From Ochromonadaceae sp. CCMP2298 (Eukaryota; Sar; Synurophyceae; Ochromonadales; Ochromonadaceae): a stretch of 14,051 nt of DNA. Under the pieces are notes generated by a model. That model saw only the letters and a list, made by a program, of their open reading frames with translations. It made no database searches and was not told where the DNA came from. Shown here piece after piece: positions 6,969 through 14,051 of the stretch. The translations under genes were made by a program, and so were the position numbers. Each line of letters starts with the position of its first letter. Position 1 is the stretch's first letter. The DNA lies in the NCBI GenBank assembly GCA_026770595.1, contig MU634243.1:1-14051 (forward strand), written 5' to 3'.

Positions 6969-9670
6969 TTAATCCAGATGCTGGTCGTCCGTGCTGCGGA
7001 CAATCTGGAACCTGCTTTTAGACTTGGGGGCTGGCCGAGACGCGCGGGGGGCTGCTGCCAAACCGGTACTGCTGCTGCTGCTGCTGGTATGTGTCGTGCT
7101 CTCCGTGGAGGAGGAGGGCATGCAGGGCACGTTCTGGATGTTGGCCACGAATATGACCACCGCCACGGCCGCCAGCAGCAGCAAAGCCACCAGCACGCCG
7201 CGGCTGGCCTGCCGCACGTGCACGTGGTAGCCGAGCACTGCCCCGTCGGTGGTTACAATTATGTCCGTTACACCGTCATTGTCGAAGTCCCCCAGCACGG
7301 GGGGGGCCACGGGGGGGCGGGGAATCTCTGCAGAGGCTAGCGCATCCCCCTCCCTGGAGAGCAGCAGCAGGCTGGACTCGCCGGCCACCAGGATGCTGCT
7401 CCACACACAGTTGTGCGAGCCCCTCTCTGCGGCGCGCGTCGCATCTGAGTCGAAGGCCAGCAGAGCCGCGCCCGCTGAGGTGCTGCCCTCACCCTCCACA
7501 CCCTTCCCACCCTCACCCGATGTTGTGTTGCTGTTGCTCAGTCTGCGCGCCGCGGCCTCCACGGCGTCCGTCCAGCGCGGGGCTGTGCGCACCTGCCAGT
7601 TGAACGCGCCTGACCCGGCGTAGGATGTGACCACCCCTGAGTGCAGAGCCACCACCACATCTCTCTCCAAGCTCTCCCTGCCCGTGTCCTTGTTCAGTTT
7701 GCGCAGCACCAAGGGCGGCGCGTGCGATACGCGGAGATGCTGCACCTGCGCCTGCGCGTCGGCCGAGCCCGAGGGCCTGTCCTTGCTCTTGGTGCCGCTG
7801 CCCACCACCGGCCCGTCCCTGCCTGCAAAGGGGTCCCTGAGGCTGGGTCTGTCTGCGCACACAGAGCCGTTAAACAGCTGAGAGCGCGCCGGCAGTCCGC
7901 TCATCACCACCAGAGAGCAGCGCTGCAGACCCGGGCCCGTAGCGAACTCGTACTGGTGCTGCGAGAACTCCGATCGGTGCTGAGCCACCCCCTCGTCGTC
8001 CCCCAGCACTGAGATGGTGTCCACTACCCCGTCCCCATCCACGTCCGCGTAAGTGCGACCGGGCGCCAGAGCTAAGGCGGTGATGGGCACGCCTGTGCGC
8101 AGAGCTACCACCTCCAGGCCGCGCTGTGTGTGTGCCACCAGCACGTTGGGGGACGCAGTGTGCTCCGCAGCGTCGTGCGGCAGGTGCGCACCAGGCTCCA
8201 GGGTGTGCGGCACCTCGCCCTGCAGTAGAGGCATTGAGTGCAGTTGCGTGGCGGTCTTGCCGTTGCGCCCTTTCCCTGCGTGCGTGTCCTTGTGCTTATG
8301 TTTTTGCGCCTTCTTCTTGGCCTGGGCCTTGTGGATCTGCGTGCCCGCTGAGGCGCCCACGTGTCTCCGCACGAAGTGGGCGATGCGCATGAAGGTGTCG
8401 GGCGCGTCGTTCCAGGCGTGCGGCAGCTCCTCCAGCAGAGATAGGCGGAAGACCATCCAGTCAGACGCGCCGCCCGCGTGGTGCGCCTGCGTCATCAGGT
8501 CACGCAGGTCCAGGCTGTACGCGTGCGCGGGCAGGGCGCGGCTGAACTGCTCCGTGGCCAGCTCCAGCCCATCGTGGCGCCACAGCACATGCCCCGACTC
8601 GGCCTCCAAAGCGAACATACTGAAGTGCTCCAGCAGGGGGGCCGCCTGTGCCTCCTTCTGCCTCAGCAGGCCTCTGGCGTAGTTCTTCAGCAACTCGGCT
8701 GTTTCTGCGTTGCCCGGTGTGCCCGCGTAGACCGACCCCCCATCTAGCACTTCTGAGTCCGTCCCTACCACAATAGGCGTGCGTCTGGCCATACTGGCCC
8801 CCACCACCACCACGCCCTCTGAGTCGCCCACCTGCAACGGCCCCACATACAGCGCCACGTCGCGTATGCGGTAGTCCCTGATGAGCTGCTCGATCGAGAA
8901 GGTCTTGTGGGCCACAGCCTTCATCCACAGCAGGCGCAGGGAGGAGTCGAAGCAGGCCACTGTCCAGTCCGCGAAAACCACGACCACCACCTGGGCGCGC
9001 GGCGTGGTGGCGCTGTATGCCTCGATGTAGCCAGACCCCAGGGCTACCGGTATGTGCCCCTATGTGGGTGTGGGTGGGAGTGTGAGTGCATGTGTGGGTG
9101 TGAGAATGGGTGTGAGTGCGAGTGTGAGTGTGAATAAGTGTGAGCGTGAGCGTGAAGGCGAGCGTGAGAGCGAGGGAGACATCTCCATCTAAAGGTGTTG
9201 CACGTAGCACACACACCTCTGTCTCCACACCCGGCAGGTCTACGGAGTACACCTCCTCTGGGTGGTACACCTCTTCGCTATCCCCAGAGGGAACATCCGC
9301 AGCGAAAACCTGCAGGAAGAGAGTGTGTGTGTGTTAGTGAGCGAACGTTGGTGGGTTGCGGGTTCGTGACGACGCGCTTGTGTTGGCACGGTGAGCACCC
9401 CAGGCACATGCCGTAGCCTACCTTCAACTTGAAGTCGTTGGTGATGAGAATGACCTCGTTTATGAGATCTCCCTCTAGGTCGGTCACCAGCGGGGGGATC
9501 ATGCGGGGGTCCAGCTTGTCACTGGTGCGGGCGCTGGTGGCTCTCTGGTCGATGAACCACGCAGGCTCTATCACGTAGCTCAGGCTGGGAGAGTCAAAGT
9601 AGCTCAGGTAGATCGACACCATCACGAGGACTAAGACTGCGAGGTCCCTCTTGCGGAAGACGCCGCTCAT
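6969..9670 (-). CDS. DEX1-like FG-GAP repeat membrane protein
   Basis: This resembles plant DEX1 (defective in exine formation), an integrin-alpha-like Ca2+-binding membrane protein. Exons on the minus strand are 9422-9670, about 9181-9309 (or 9217-9309), and 6969-9059. Intron 1 is GTAGGC...CTGCAG. The donor of intron 2 is uncertain: GAG|GTGTGT at 9216 is the better site, while GTCTCC at 9180 keeps more family-like sequence. The product is about 810-822 residues. There is an N-terminal signal anchor (LAVLVLVMVSIYLSYF). Ca2+-binding FG-GAP loops are DLEGDLINEVIL in exon 1, DVDGDGVVDTISVL near 8010-8050 and LGDFDNDGVTDIIVTTDG near 7235-7290. VVVVVFADWTVACFDSSL also fits the family. A C-terminal span (VLVALLLLAAVAVVIFVA, near 7140-7200) precedes a Ser-rich cytosolic tail. 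A Lys/His-rich low-complexity stretch lies near 8255-8335. It shares its upstream region with the divergent ankyrin gene. Confidence 0.87.
9062..9175. repeat. GTGTGAG/GTGGGT microsatellite filling intron 2 of the DEX1-like gene
   Basis: On the plus strand this stretch is almost only GTGNGN hexamer-like units (GTGTGGGTGGGAGTGTGAGT and similar). On the gene's own strand it is a CACTCA-type pyrimidine/CA-rich tract ending CCCACATAG at the exon 3 acceptor, so the repeat forms the polypyrimidine side of the intron. Confidence 0.75.
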
Positions 9671-9721
9671 TGTGCAAGAGGTCTGTGCACGGTGAGCACG
9701 AGCACGAGCTCTCCAGCAGCG

Positions 9722-9860
9722 TTCACAGCAGCACGTGCAGCACCAGCTCCCCAGCTCCAGCTATAGCTACAGGTCCAGCTCCAGCTACAGTTCCAGCTGC
9801 AGCTCCAGCTCCAGCTCCAGCTCCACAACAGCAAAAAGTACGAGGGACTGCTTCTCTTTC
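9722..9860. repeat. CCAGCT-rich dispersed element, copy 1 (with CACGTG box)
   Basis: The element starts TTCACAGCAGCACGTGCA, continues as a run of CCAGCT/CAGCTC units including GTTCCAGCTGCAGCTCCAG, and ends with CAGCAAAAAGTACGAGGG then a CTTCTCTTTC block. The same order and ends occur at 12761-12885. It lies 52 nt upstream of the DEX1-like ATG, in the gap shared with the ankyrin gene. CACGTG is at 9732-9737. Confidence 0.75.
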
Positions 9861-10076
9861 CGGAGCACTCCGTGACTGAGAGCCGCTTTGGATTGATTGG
9901 AGGAAGATTCCTGAGCTGTACCAAATATATGGCACATGTACCATACAAATTTTACGTAAATAACGCCAATTTTTGATACACCAACCCGGACAAATGCAGC
10001 ATTTCCAGCTCTCCAACTCCAGCAAAGCAGGGAGACTCCGACTGATCGCCAGACTCAATCCCCTCTCTCTCCGAGC
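9861..10076. promoter_or_regulatory. Remaining shared upstream region of the DEX1-like and ankyrin genes
   Basis: No gene is seen. An AT-rich patch around 9918-9976 contains AAATATATGG and ATGGCACATGTACCAT, a 16-nt sequence symmetrical at 14 positions. These are candidates for the ankyrin gene's promoter, about 100-160 nt before its ATG. No firm element can be named. Confidence 0.3.
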
Positions 10077-11210
10077 ATGATCCACTCTGCGTTCGTACTG
10101 CACCGGGCCCGCGAGTTCCTGGGCTCCAGCGGCGACCTGCAACTCCGCGTCTTGTCCCGGGCCTGCAGCGATGAGATGCAGGAGGTACCGCTGGTGGAGT
10201 CGAAAGTAGATGAGTACTTATCCTCTGTAGCGTTGTTTGAGTGGGCGACAAACCATATGGGAATGCCAGTATCCGAGGGCATCTACGAAGTGGCAGCATC
10301 TGGAGGGCACCTAGCTTTGCTGCAGTACTGGAGAGTGAAGGAAGAACTACCTTGGGAGGAAAAGATCAGTAATGCAGCAGCGAGGGGAGGCCGTGTAGAC
10401 GTGTTGCAGTGGCTGCGAGCCCAGCATCCTCCCTTCCCATGGATCGAAAGCACTTGTACATCTGCAGCAGACAGCGGCAATCTAGAGGTGGTAAAGTGGC
10501 TGCGGGCTCAGGATCCCCCCTGCCCATGGGATGCAGAGGCTTGCACAGTTGCAGCAGAAAGGGGCCATCTGGAGGTGTTGCAATGGCTACGAGCCCAGCA
10601 ACCCCCCTGCCCATGGGATGAAATGGCTTGCATAGTTGCAGCAGAGAGTGGCAATCTAGAGGTGTTGCAGTGGATGCGAGCCCAGCATCCCCCCTGCCCA
10701 TGGGATGAAATGGCTTGCACAGCTGCAGCAGAGAGTGGCAATCTAGAGGTGTTGCAGTGGATGCGAGCCCAGCAACCCCCCTGCCCATGGGATGCAGAGG
10801 CTTGCATAGTTGCAGCAGACAGTGGCAATCTAGAGGTGTTGCAATGGCTACGAGCCCAGCAACCCCCTTGCCCATGGGATGCAGAGGCTTACACATATGC
10901 AGCAGAGAGTGGCCATATGGAGGTGTTGCAATGGCTACGAGCCCAGCAACCCCCCTGTCCATGGGATGCAGAGGCTTGCACAGCTGCAGCAGAGAGTGGC
11001 AATCTAGAGTTGCTGCAGTGGATGCGAGCCCAGCACCCCCCCTGCCCATGGGATGAAATGGCTTGCACAGTTGCAGCAGAGAGAGGCAATCTAGAGGTGC
11101 TGCAGTGGATGCGGGCCCAGCATCCCCCCTGCCCATGGGATGTAGATGCGTGTTTACAAAATGCTGCAGGTGAATTGGAGGTAGAGCAGTGGCTGCGAAG
11201 CCAGACCTAG
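10077..11210 (+). CDS. Ankyrin-type repeat protein (LEVLQWLRAQ/PPCPWD repeats)
   Basis: This is a single-exon 377-residue protein. The N-terminal 80 or so residues are unique (HRAREFLGSSGDLQLRVLSR). About ten 29-residue repeats follow, with consensus PPCPWDAEACTVAAESGNLE followed by VLQWLRAQ. This is the Trp-containing ankyrin-like repeat (GNLEVLQW...CPWD) that is greatly expanded in many algae and other protists; its role there is protein binding and is mostly unknown. The first repeats are degenerate (GGHLALLQYWRVKEELPWEE, then HPPFPWIEST); the middle seven are almost identical, and the last is decayed (CLQNAAGELEVEQWLRSQT). The repeats are shorter than the canonical 33-residue ankyrin unit. 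There is no signal peptide or membrane span. The exact function is unknown. Confidence 0.88.
   Translation: MIHSAFVLHRAREFLGSSGDLQLRVLSRACSDEMQEVPLVESKVDEYLSSVALFEWATNHMGMPVSEGIYEVAASGGHLALLQYWRVKEELPWEEKISNAAARGGRVDVLQWLRAQHPPFPWIESTCTSAADSGNLEVVKWLRAQDPPCPWDAEACTVAAERGHLEVLQWLRAQQPPCPWDEMACIVAAESGNLEVLQWMRAQHPPCPWDEMACTAAAESGNLEVLQWMRAQQPPCPWDAEACIVAADSGNLEVLQWLRAQQPPCPWDAEAYTYAAESGHMEVLQWLRAQQPPCPWDAEACTAAAESGNLELLQWMRAQHPPCPWDEMACTVAAERGNLEVLQWMRAQHPPCPWDVDACLQNAAGELEVEQWLRSQT
10436..11150 (+). repeat. Tandem 87-nt repeat array within the ankyrin-type gene
   Basis: A CCCATGG box recurs at exactly 87-nt spacing: 10436, 10523, 10610, 10697, 10784, 10871, 10958 (TCCATGG), 11045 and 11132. 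Between boxes the units differ by only a few substitutions and by no indels. Two subtypes, GATGCAGAGGCTT and GATGAAATGGCTT, are mixed along the array. CCATGG is palindromic, which explains the long open frames on the other strand. Confidence 0.95.
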
Positions 11211-11886
11211 TACCTGACGTGGAGGAGTGGACATGCGCAATTAAGAGGGAGTGACAGTACTGCTGGATTCGCGATACCAGGGATAGTACATGTGGGGGGA
11301 ATTTGTGGGGGGACTATGTGGGGGCCGCGATCTGGCGTTAGCTTGGGGCAGTAAGGCTGTGATCGTGATCGAGGTGCACTGACGACTGTGCTGGTAGCCT
11401 AAATGCCCGTTGATTTGTAAAAATATGCAAAGCATATTCAATATGACTGCCCTTTCTCGTTGCTTTACTACCGGGTATGATATCTGTTTTAGGGGCTCGC
11501 TCAATAACCGAATCAGTTTCAGTGGAATAATCTTAGACAAGAATAAACGAGCCCTTGCACGCTTACTTTGAACAGTTAACTGATTCAGCTTTCCTCGGAA
11601 CCTGCATTGCCAAATTATACTGACTAAAGACTTACATTTCTGTTTTACACACACATCCAAACAAATATTCAGTTTTAGGCGGAGCGACATAGGTGGGCGG
11701 ATCAACTGCATGGGCTGTTGCTGCTCCTGCCCCTTCTGCTCCCCCACCAGCCCCAGCCCCATCCTTATCCCCATCCCAGCCCTCGGAGGGAGTGGTAGGT
11801 GGGGTCGGAGGACGATATTACTATTGCATTATAAAAAAATACGTCCGTATTCGACGTCCCCTCCGATCGAGGGTGAGATGTGTAAG
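11211..11886. other. Gene-poor stretch between the ankyrin and EF-hand genes
   Basis: I see no supportable gene. From about 11400 to 11690 the DNA is clearly more AT-rich than the surrounding genes. It contains two interleaved inverted repeats: AGGGGCTCG at 11491-11499 with CGAGCCCTT at 11549-11557 (8 of 9), and GAATCAGTT at 11510-11518 with AACTGATTC at 11578-11586 (perfect). From 11705 to 11800 it becomes C-rich (CCCCAGCCCC-type). I could not match any tRNA or snRNA. Confidence 0.5.
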
Positions 11887-12666
11887 TTACTTTCTGCCGC
11901 CGGCTGCTCCCTCTACCTTCTTGTGATCGAAGCGGTGGTCAGTCTTCTCGTGGAAGGTGATCATCTTGGGTAGCACTGCCGTGCCTCCCTTGGGGTTGTG
12001 CACCATGGCGTGATCAGCGAACTCCTTCCACTCTACGAACCCGTCATTATCGTCGTCGAAGAATGCGAACAGAGCCAGGCTCTGGCAGTCGTCGAACTGG
12101 ATGTTCAGCTTCTCCAGGCAGCACCGGAACTCTCCCTCGTCCAGCACGCCGTCCCCGTTGATGTCGAACGCCTCGAAGAGCTTGCGCGTGCGGATGAGCT
12201 GCACTGCGTAGCTGTTGACGCGCTCCGACATCTTCGCCTGCACGATGCGCAGCAAAGCCTCCTGCGTCTGCTCTCGCTCCAGCAGCCCATGCACTGCGAC
12301 CGCGTACCGCTCCACTATGTCCATGTGTGTAGCAAACACTCGGAAGTTGAAGTTGAAGTCGGCGGGGGGGTCCGCTTCTTCGTTTTCTCCCGCGAACAGA
12401 AGATCGCCCGTGTCCATGCCCAGGGCTTGCCGCTGCTTCTCCTCGCTCGGGATCAGGGGCGCGCCGCACAGATCCCGGAGATAAGGCCGGTGACCCGTGT
12501 AGCCCCGAATCATGAGTTTCTTCGTGGGCGAGTCGAGCACGTGCTCCTCCTCCGAAGAGGGATTCTGGAAGTGCCCCGTGTAGCCCAGCGCTGCCGGGTC
12601 GGGCCGGCGATAACCCGGCGAGAACGGACGCCCGGTATTGTACTTCAAAGGCTCTGGCTCTAGCAT
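11887..12666 (-). CDS. EF-hand protein with GYTGH motifs, possibly axonemal
   Basis: This is a single-exon 259-residue protein. The C-terminal half has a pair of canonical EF-hands: DINGDGVLDEGE (168-179) and DDDNDGFVEWKE (204-215), both with acidic residues at loop positions 1, 3, 5 and 12, so Ca2+ binding is likely. The N-terminal half has two GYTGH motifs, GYTGHFQN (28-35) and IRGYTGHRPYLRDLCGAP (53-70). GYTGxxP motifs are typical of microtubule inner proteins of cilia and flagella, so an axonemal Ca2+-responsive role is an inference. A helical middle region (about 115-165) joins the halves. There is no signal peptide or membrane span. It is divergent from the plastid-protein gene; copy 2 of the CCAGCT element lies 95 nt upstream of its ATG. 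Confidence 0.9.
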   Translation of the reverse strand: MLEPEPLKYNTGRPFSPGYRRPDPAALGYTGHFQNPSSEEEHVLDSPTKKLMIRGYTGHRPYLRDLCGAPLIPSEEKQRQALGMDTGDLLFAGENEEADPPADFNFNFRVFATHMDIVERYAVAVHGLLEREQTQEALLRIVQAKMSERVNSYAVQLIRTRKLFEAFDINGDGVLDEGEFRCCLEKLNIQFDDCQSLALFAFFDDDNDGFVEWKEFADHAMVHNPKGGTAVLPKMITFHEKTDHRFDHKKVEGAAGGRK

Positions 12667-12760
12667 CTTCTATCGAGCGGTTGGGAATGATCCCTCCTCG
12701 TTGGTCTGCGCTAAAGGTACACCGAACGTGAATATTCTGGATACTGGGATGGTTGCAGAA

Positions 12761-12885
12761 TTCACAGCAGCACGTGCACCAGCTCCTCTTCTAGCTAGAG
12801 ATCCAGCTCCAGTTCCAGTTCCAGCTGCAGCTCCAGCTCCAGAACCAGCAAACCAGCAAAAACTACGAGGGTCTTCTTCTCTTTC
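12761..12885. repeat. CCAGCT-rich dispersed element, copy 2 (with CACGTG box)
   Basis: It has the same ends and internal order as the copy at 9722-9860: TTCACAGCAGCACGTGCA, then CCAGCTCC units with GTTCCAGCTGCAGCTCCAG, then CAGCAAAAACTACGAGGG and a CTTCTCTTTC end. CACGTG is at 12771-12776. It lies 95 nt upstream of the EF-hand ATG in the same orientation relative to that gene as copy 1 has to the DEX1-like gene. Confidence 0.75.
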
Positions 12886-13293
12886 GTGGAAGTGAAGAAG
12901 ACGACGCGGAGAAGAAGAGGGGTGGTGTTGATGTGCTTCTCTTTTGTGTCCTTTTTCGTCCGAAACGGCAAGGCGAGGAGTGTTGGCGATAAACCCAAGG
13001 GTGATTTTACTGACGCACTCTGTAATAAACCCCAGAAATCGTGTGGTTGTTGGGAATCGGAAAAAGTCCCAACTCATCCCTTTTTATGCCCCCAAAAACA
13101 CGACCGAAATTGGGACTTTTTGAGATCAAGTATAAAAAACAATCTTCTTTGGATGGCAGGAATTCCTTGCCCACCTGCTGGCTTTCAAGGTTGCTCCTCT
13201 TGCTCCTTCTCCCCCACTACCTGCCACAACCTGGAACGAGCTGCGGCAAGGACCGGCAGCGATTCCCCCTAGACCTTGGAGTCTGGGGAGATA
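12886..13293. promoter_or_regulatory. Divergent upstream region with a perfect 12-nt inverted repeat
   Basis: No supportable gene. AAAAAGTCCCAA at 13061-13072 and TTGGGACTTTTT at 13110-13121 form a perfect 12-nt inverted repeat with a 37-nt loop. The rest is a GA/CT-rich stretch (12890-12960) and leader sequence for the plastid-protein gene. An open frame across 13041-13535 reads through in a different frame from the downstream gene and is not supported. Confidence 0.45.
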
Positions 13294-14051
13294 ATGAGTG
13301 GGCTGCGACGTTTTCCACTTGTGCTCTTGCTGGCGCTGCTGCTGCTATGTCAGCCCCTCTGCCCCCTCGCCTTCCGAGTCAGATCCTGTTGTGCTGGAAG
13401 GATGCGTTCGAGCGAGGTGGGGCGCTTCCGGAGAAGATCATCTGCGTTGCCTGCGGGGGCGCAGGACGAGCCCTCACGTATCGGATCGCTAGTGGGCACC
13501 GCGCCACAGTCGTACGGGCCCAACAACTTCGGTAAGCCAGCCAGACGCCTTGAAAACGTGTGTGGATCTAATCTCATCAATCTAATCAATCTCATCATCA
13601 CTGTTATCACATATAAACATATAACAGGGGACATAATGGGGGACCTTGAGACGCACACCTTCGTCAACGGGGCCTTCACGCCTCTGGAGAGAGTGGTGCT
13701 CACCGCCAACGGGAACCTGCAGAGAATCCTGAGGTGCGTATTCTCTACGACCAGACTATCCTTATCTTCGATCCATTGAGCCCCAACCCTCACACCCCTA
13801 ACCTTATCCCTTAACCCTACCCCTTGCCCCTACCCCTTGCCCCTTCCTCTACCTCTTCACTCTACCTCATCAATCTACCCCTACCCCCACCCGCACCCCT
13901 ACCCCTAACCCCGCCCCTACCCCCCCCAGCGCCTACTACGGCTCGCCCATCACGATCGTGGTGAAGAAGTGCGTGGAGCTGGAGAGCGGCACCTTCGCAC
14001 GCGAGGTGGACCTGGTCATGAGGAAGCAGGTGGTCTGCTCCGCCAGCGGCA
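13294..14051 (+). CDS. 5' part of a probable plastid-targeted protein (3' partial)
   Basis: Exons are 13294-13531, 13628-13733 and 13930 to the window end; introns are 96 and 196 nt (GTAAGC...ACAG, GTGCGT...CCAG) and keep the frame. The N-terminus MSGLRRFPLVLLLALLLLCQ is a signal peptide ending PLCPLAF, with Phe27 at the cleavage step. It is followed by an Arg/Ser-rich, acid-poor stretch (RVRSCCAGRMRSSEVGRFRRR). That is the ASAFAP-type bipartite address of secondary red plastids. The mature part contains THTFVNGAFTPLERVVLTANG then NLQRILSAYYGSPITIVVKK and FAREVDLVMRKQVVCSASG. The pattern (LT.NG..QRIL.AYYG.P, then REV.L, then a hydrophobic strand) recalls chorismate-lyase-like (Ycf21/DUF98) proteins, but this is only a weak resemblance. 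The start at 13294 is the first ATG; the frame extends slightly upstream only with a TTG. Confidence 0.75.
13780..13929 (+). repeat. Pyrimidine repeat (CCCTA/CCCCTAC type) in intron 2 of the plastid-protein gene
   Basis: The 3' three-quarters of this 196-nt intron is a degenerate run of CCCTAACC, CCCTACCCCTTG and similar units on the plus strand, ending in CCCCCCCAG at the acceptor. It looks like an expanded polypyrimidine tract rather than a telomere, because the units are irregular and the tract sits inside a gene. Confidence 0.8.

Noticed and set aside
9355-9385. GGGTTCGTGA resembling a tRNA B box
   Set aside because: It lies in intron 1 of the DEX1-like gene and no acceptor stem or A box surrounds it.
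10366-11136. Long minus-strand open frame across the ankyrin array
   Set aside because: It follows from the repeated 87-nt unit lacking stops in that frame; the plus-strand product is the recognisable repeat protein.
10436-11150. Possible CRISPR-like regular array
   Set aside because: The whole 87-nt unit is conserved with no variable spacers, and it is coding.
11241-11774. 177-codon minus-strand open frame in the gap after the ankyrin gene
   Set aside because: No recognisable motif, odd low-complexity ends and AT-rich composition unlike the genes around it; not enough to call a gene.
12670-13077. Minus-strand open frame upstream of the EF-hand gene
   Set aside because: It runs through the CCAGCT repeat and has no domain; it is more likely upstream non-coding DNA.
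13780-13929. Possible interstitial telomere repeat
   Set aside because: Units are irregular (CCCTAACC, CCCCTACC, CCCTTGCC) and the tract is the polypyrimidine side of an intron with a clean acceptor.

Overview
This window looks like nuclear DNA from a unicellular or simple eukaryotic alga. It has GC-rich coding regions broken by short GT-AG introns (about 65-200 nt), typical eukaryotic housekeeping genes (20S proteasome alpha subunit, ELMO-domain protein, SepSecS) and no bacterial operon structure. The last gene starts with a hydrophobic signal peptide ending in an Ala-Phe step and followed by an Arg/Ser-rich stretch. That is the usual two-part plastid address of algae with a secondary red plastid (ochrophytes, cryptophytes, haptophytes). 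Tandem repeats of the LEVLQWLRAQ...CPWD ankyrin type fit the same broad group. The species cannot be fixed from the sequence alone.

Layout, left to right: (1) 3' end of an unrecognised gene (+, 1-554, four exon pieces). (2) SepSecS, the enzyme that makes selenocysteinyl-tRNA (+, 1174-2786, one intron). (3) An orphan secretory-pathway membrane protein with a 13-cysteine juxtamembrane cluster (+, 3031-4356). (4) An ELMO-domain protein (-, 4551-5261). (5) Proteasome alpha-6/PSMA1 (+, 5641-6585, two introns). (6) A DEX1-like FG-GAP membrane protein (-, 6969-9670, two introns). (7) An ankyrin-type repeat protein with a perfectly phased 87-nt repeat array (+, 10077-11210). (8) An EF-hand protein with GYTGH motifs (-, 11887-12666). 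(9) The 5' part of a probable plastid-targeted protein (+, 13294 to the window end).

From gene 4 on, the genes alternate in strand, giving three divergent pairs (ELMO/PSMA1, DEX1-like/ankyrin, EF-hand/plastid protein) that share intergenic promoters of 379-627 nt. Two of these carry copies of the same CCAGCT-rich element containing a CACGTG box, each just upstream of the minus-strand gene. The third carries a 29-nt inverted repeat. The genes do not form an obvious pathway. SepSecS shows that the organism makes selenoproteins. The best candidates for undescribed biology are the orphan Cys-rich membrane protein, the paired promoter element, the long hairpin between ELMO and PSMA1, and the phased ankyrin array.
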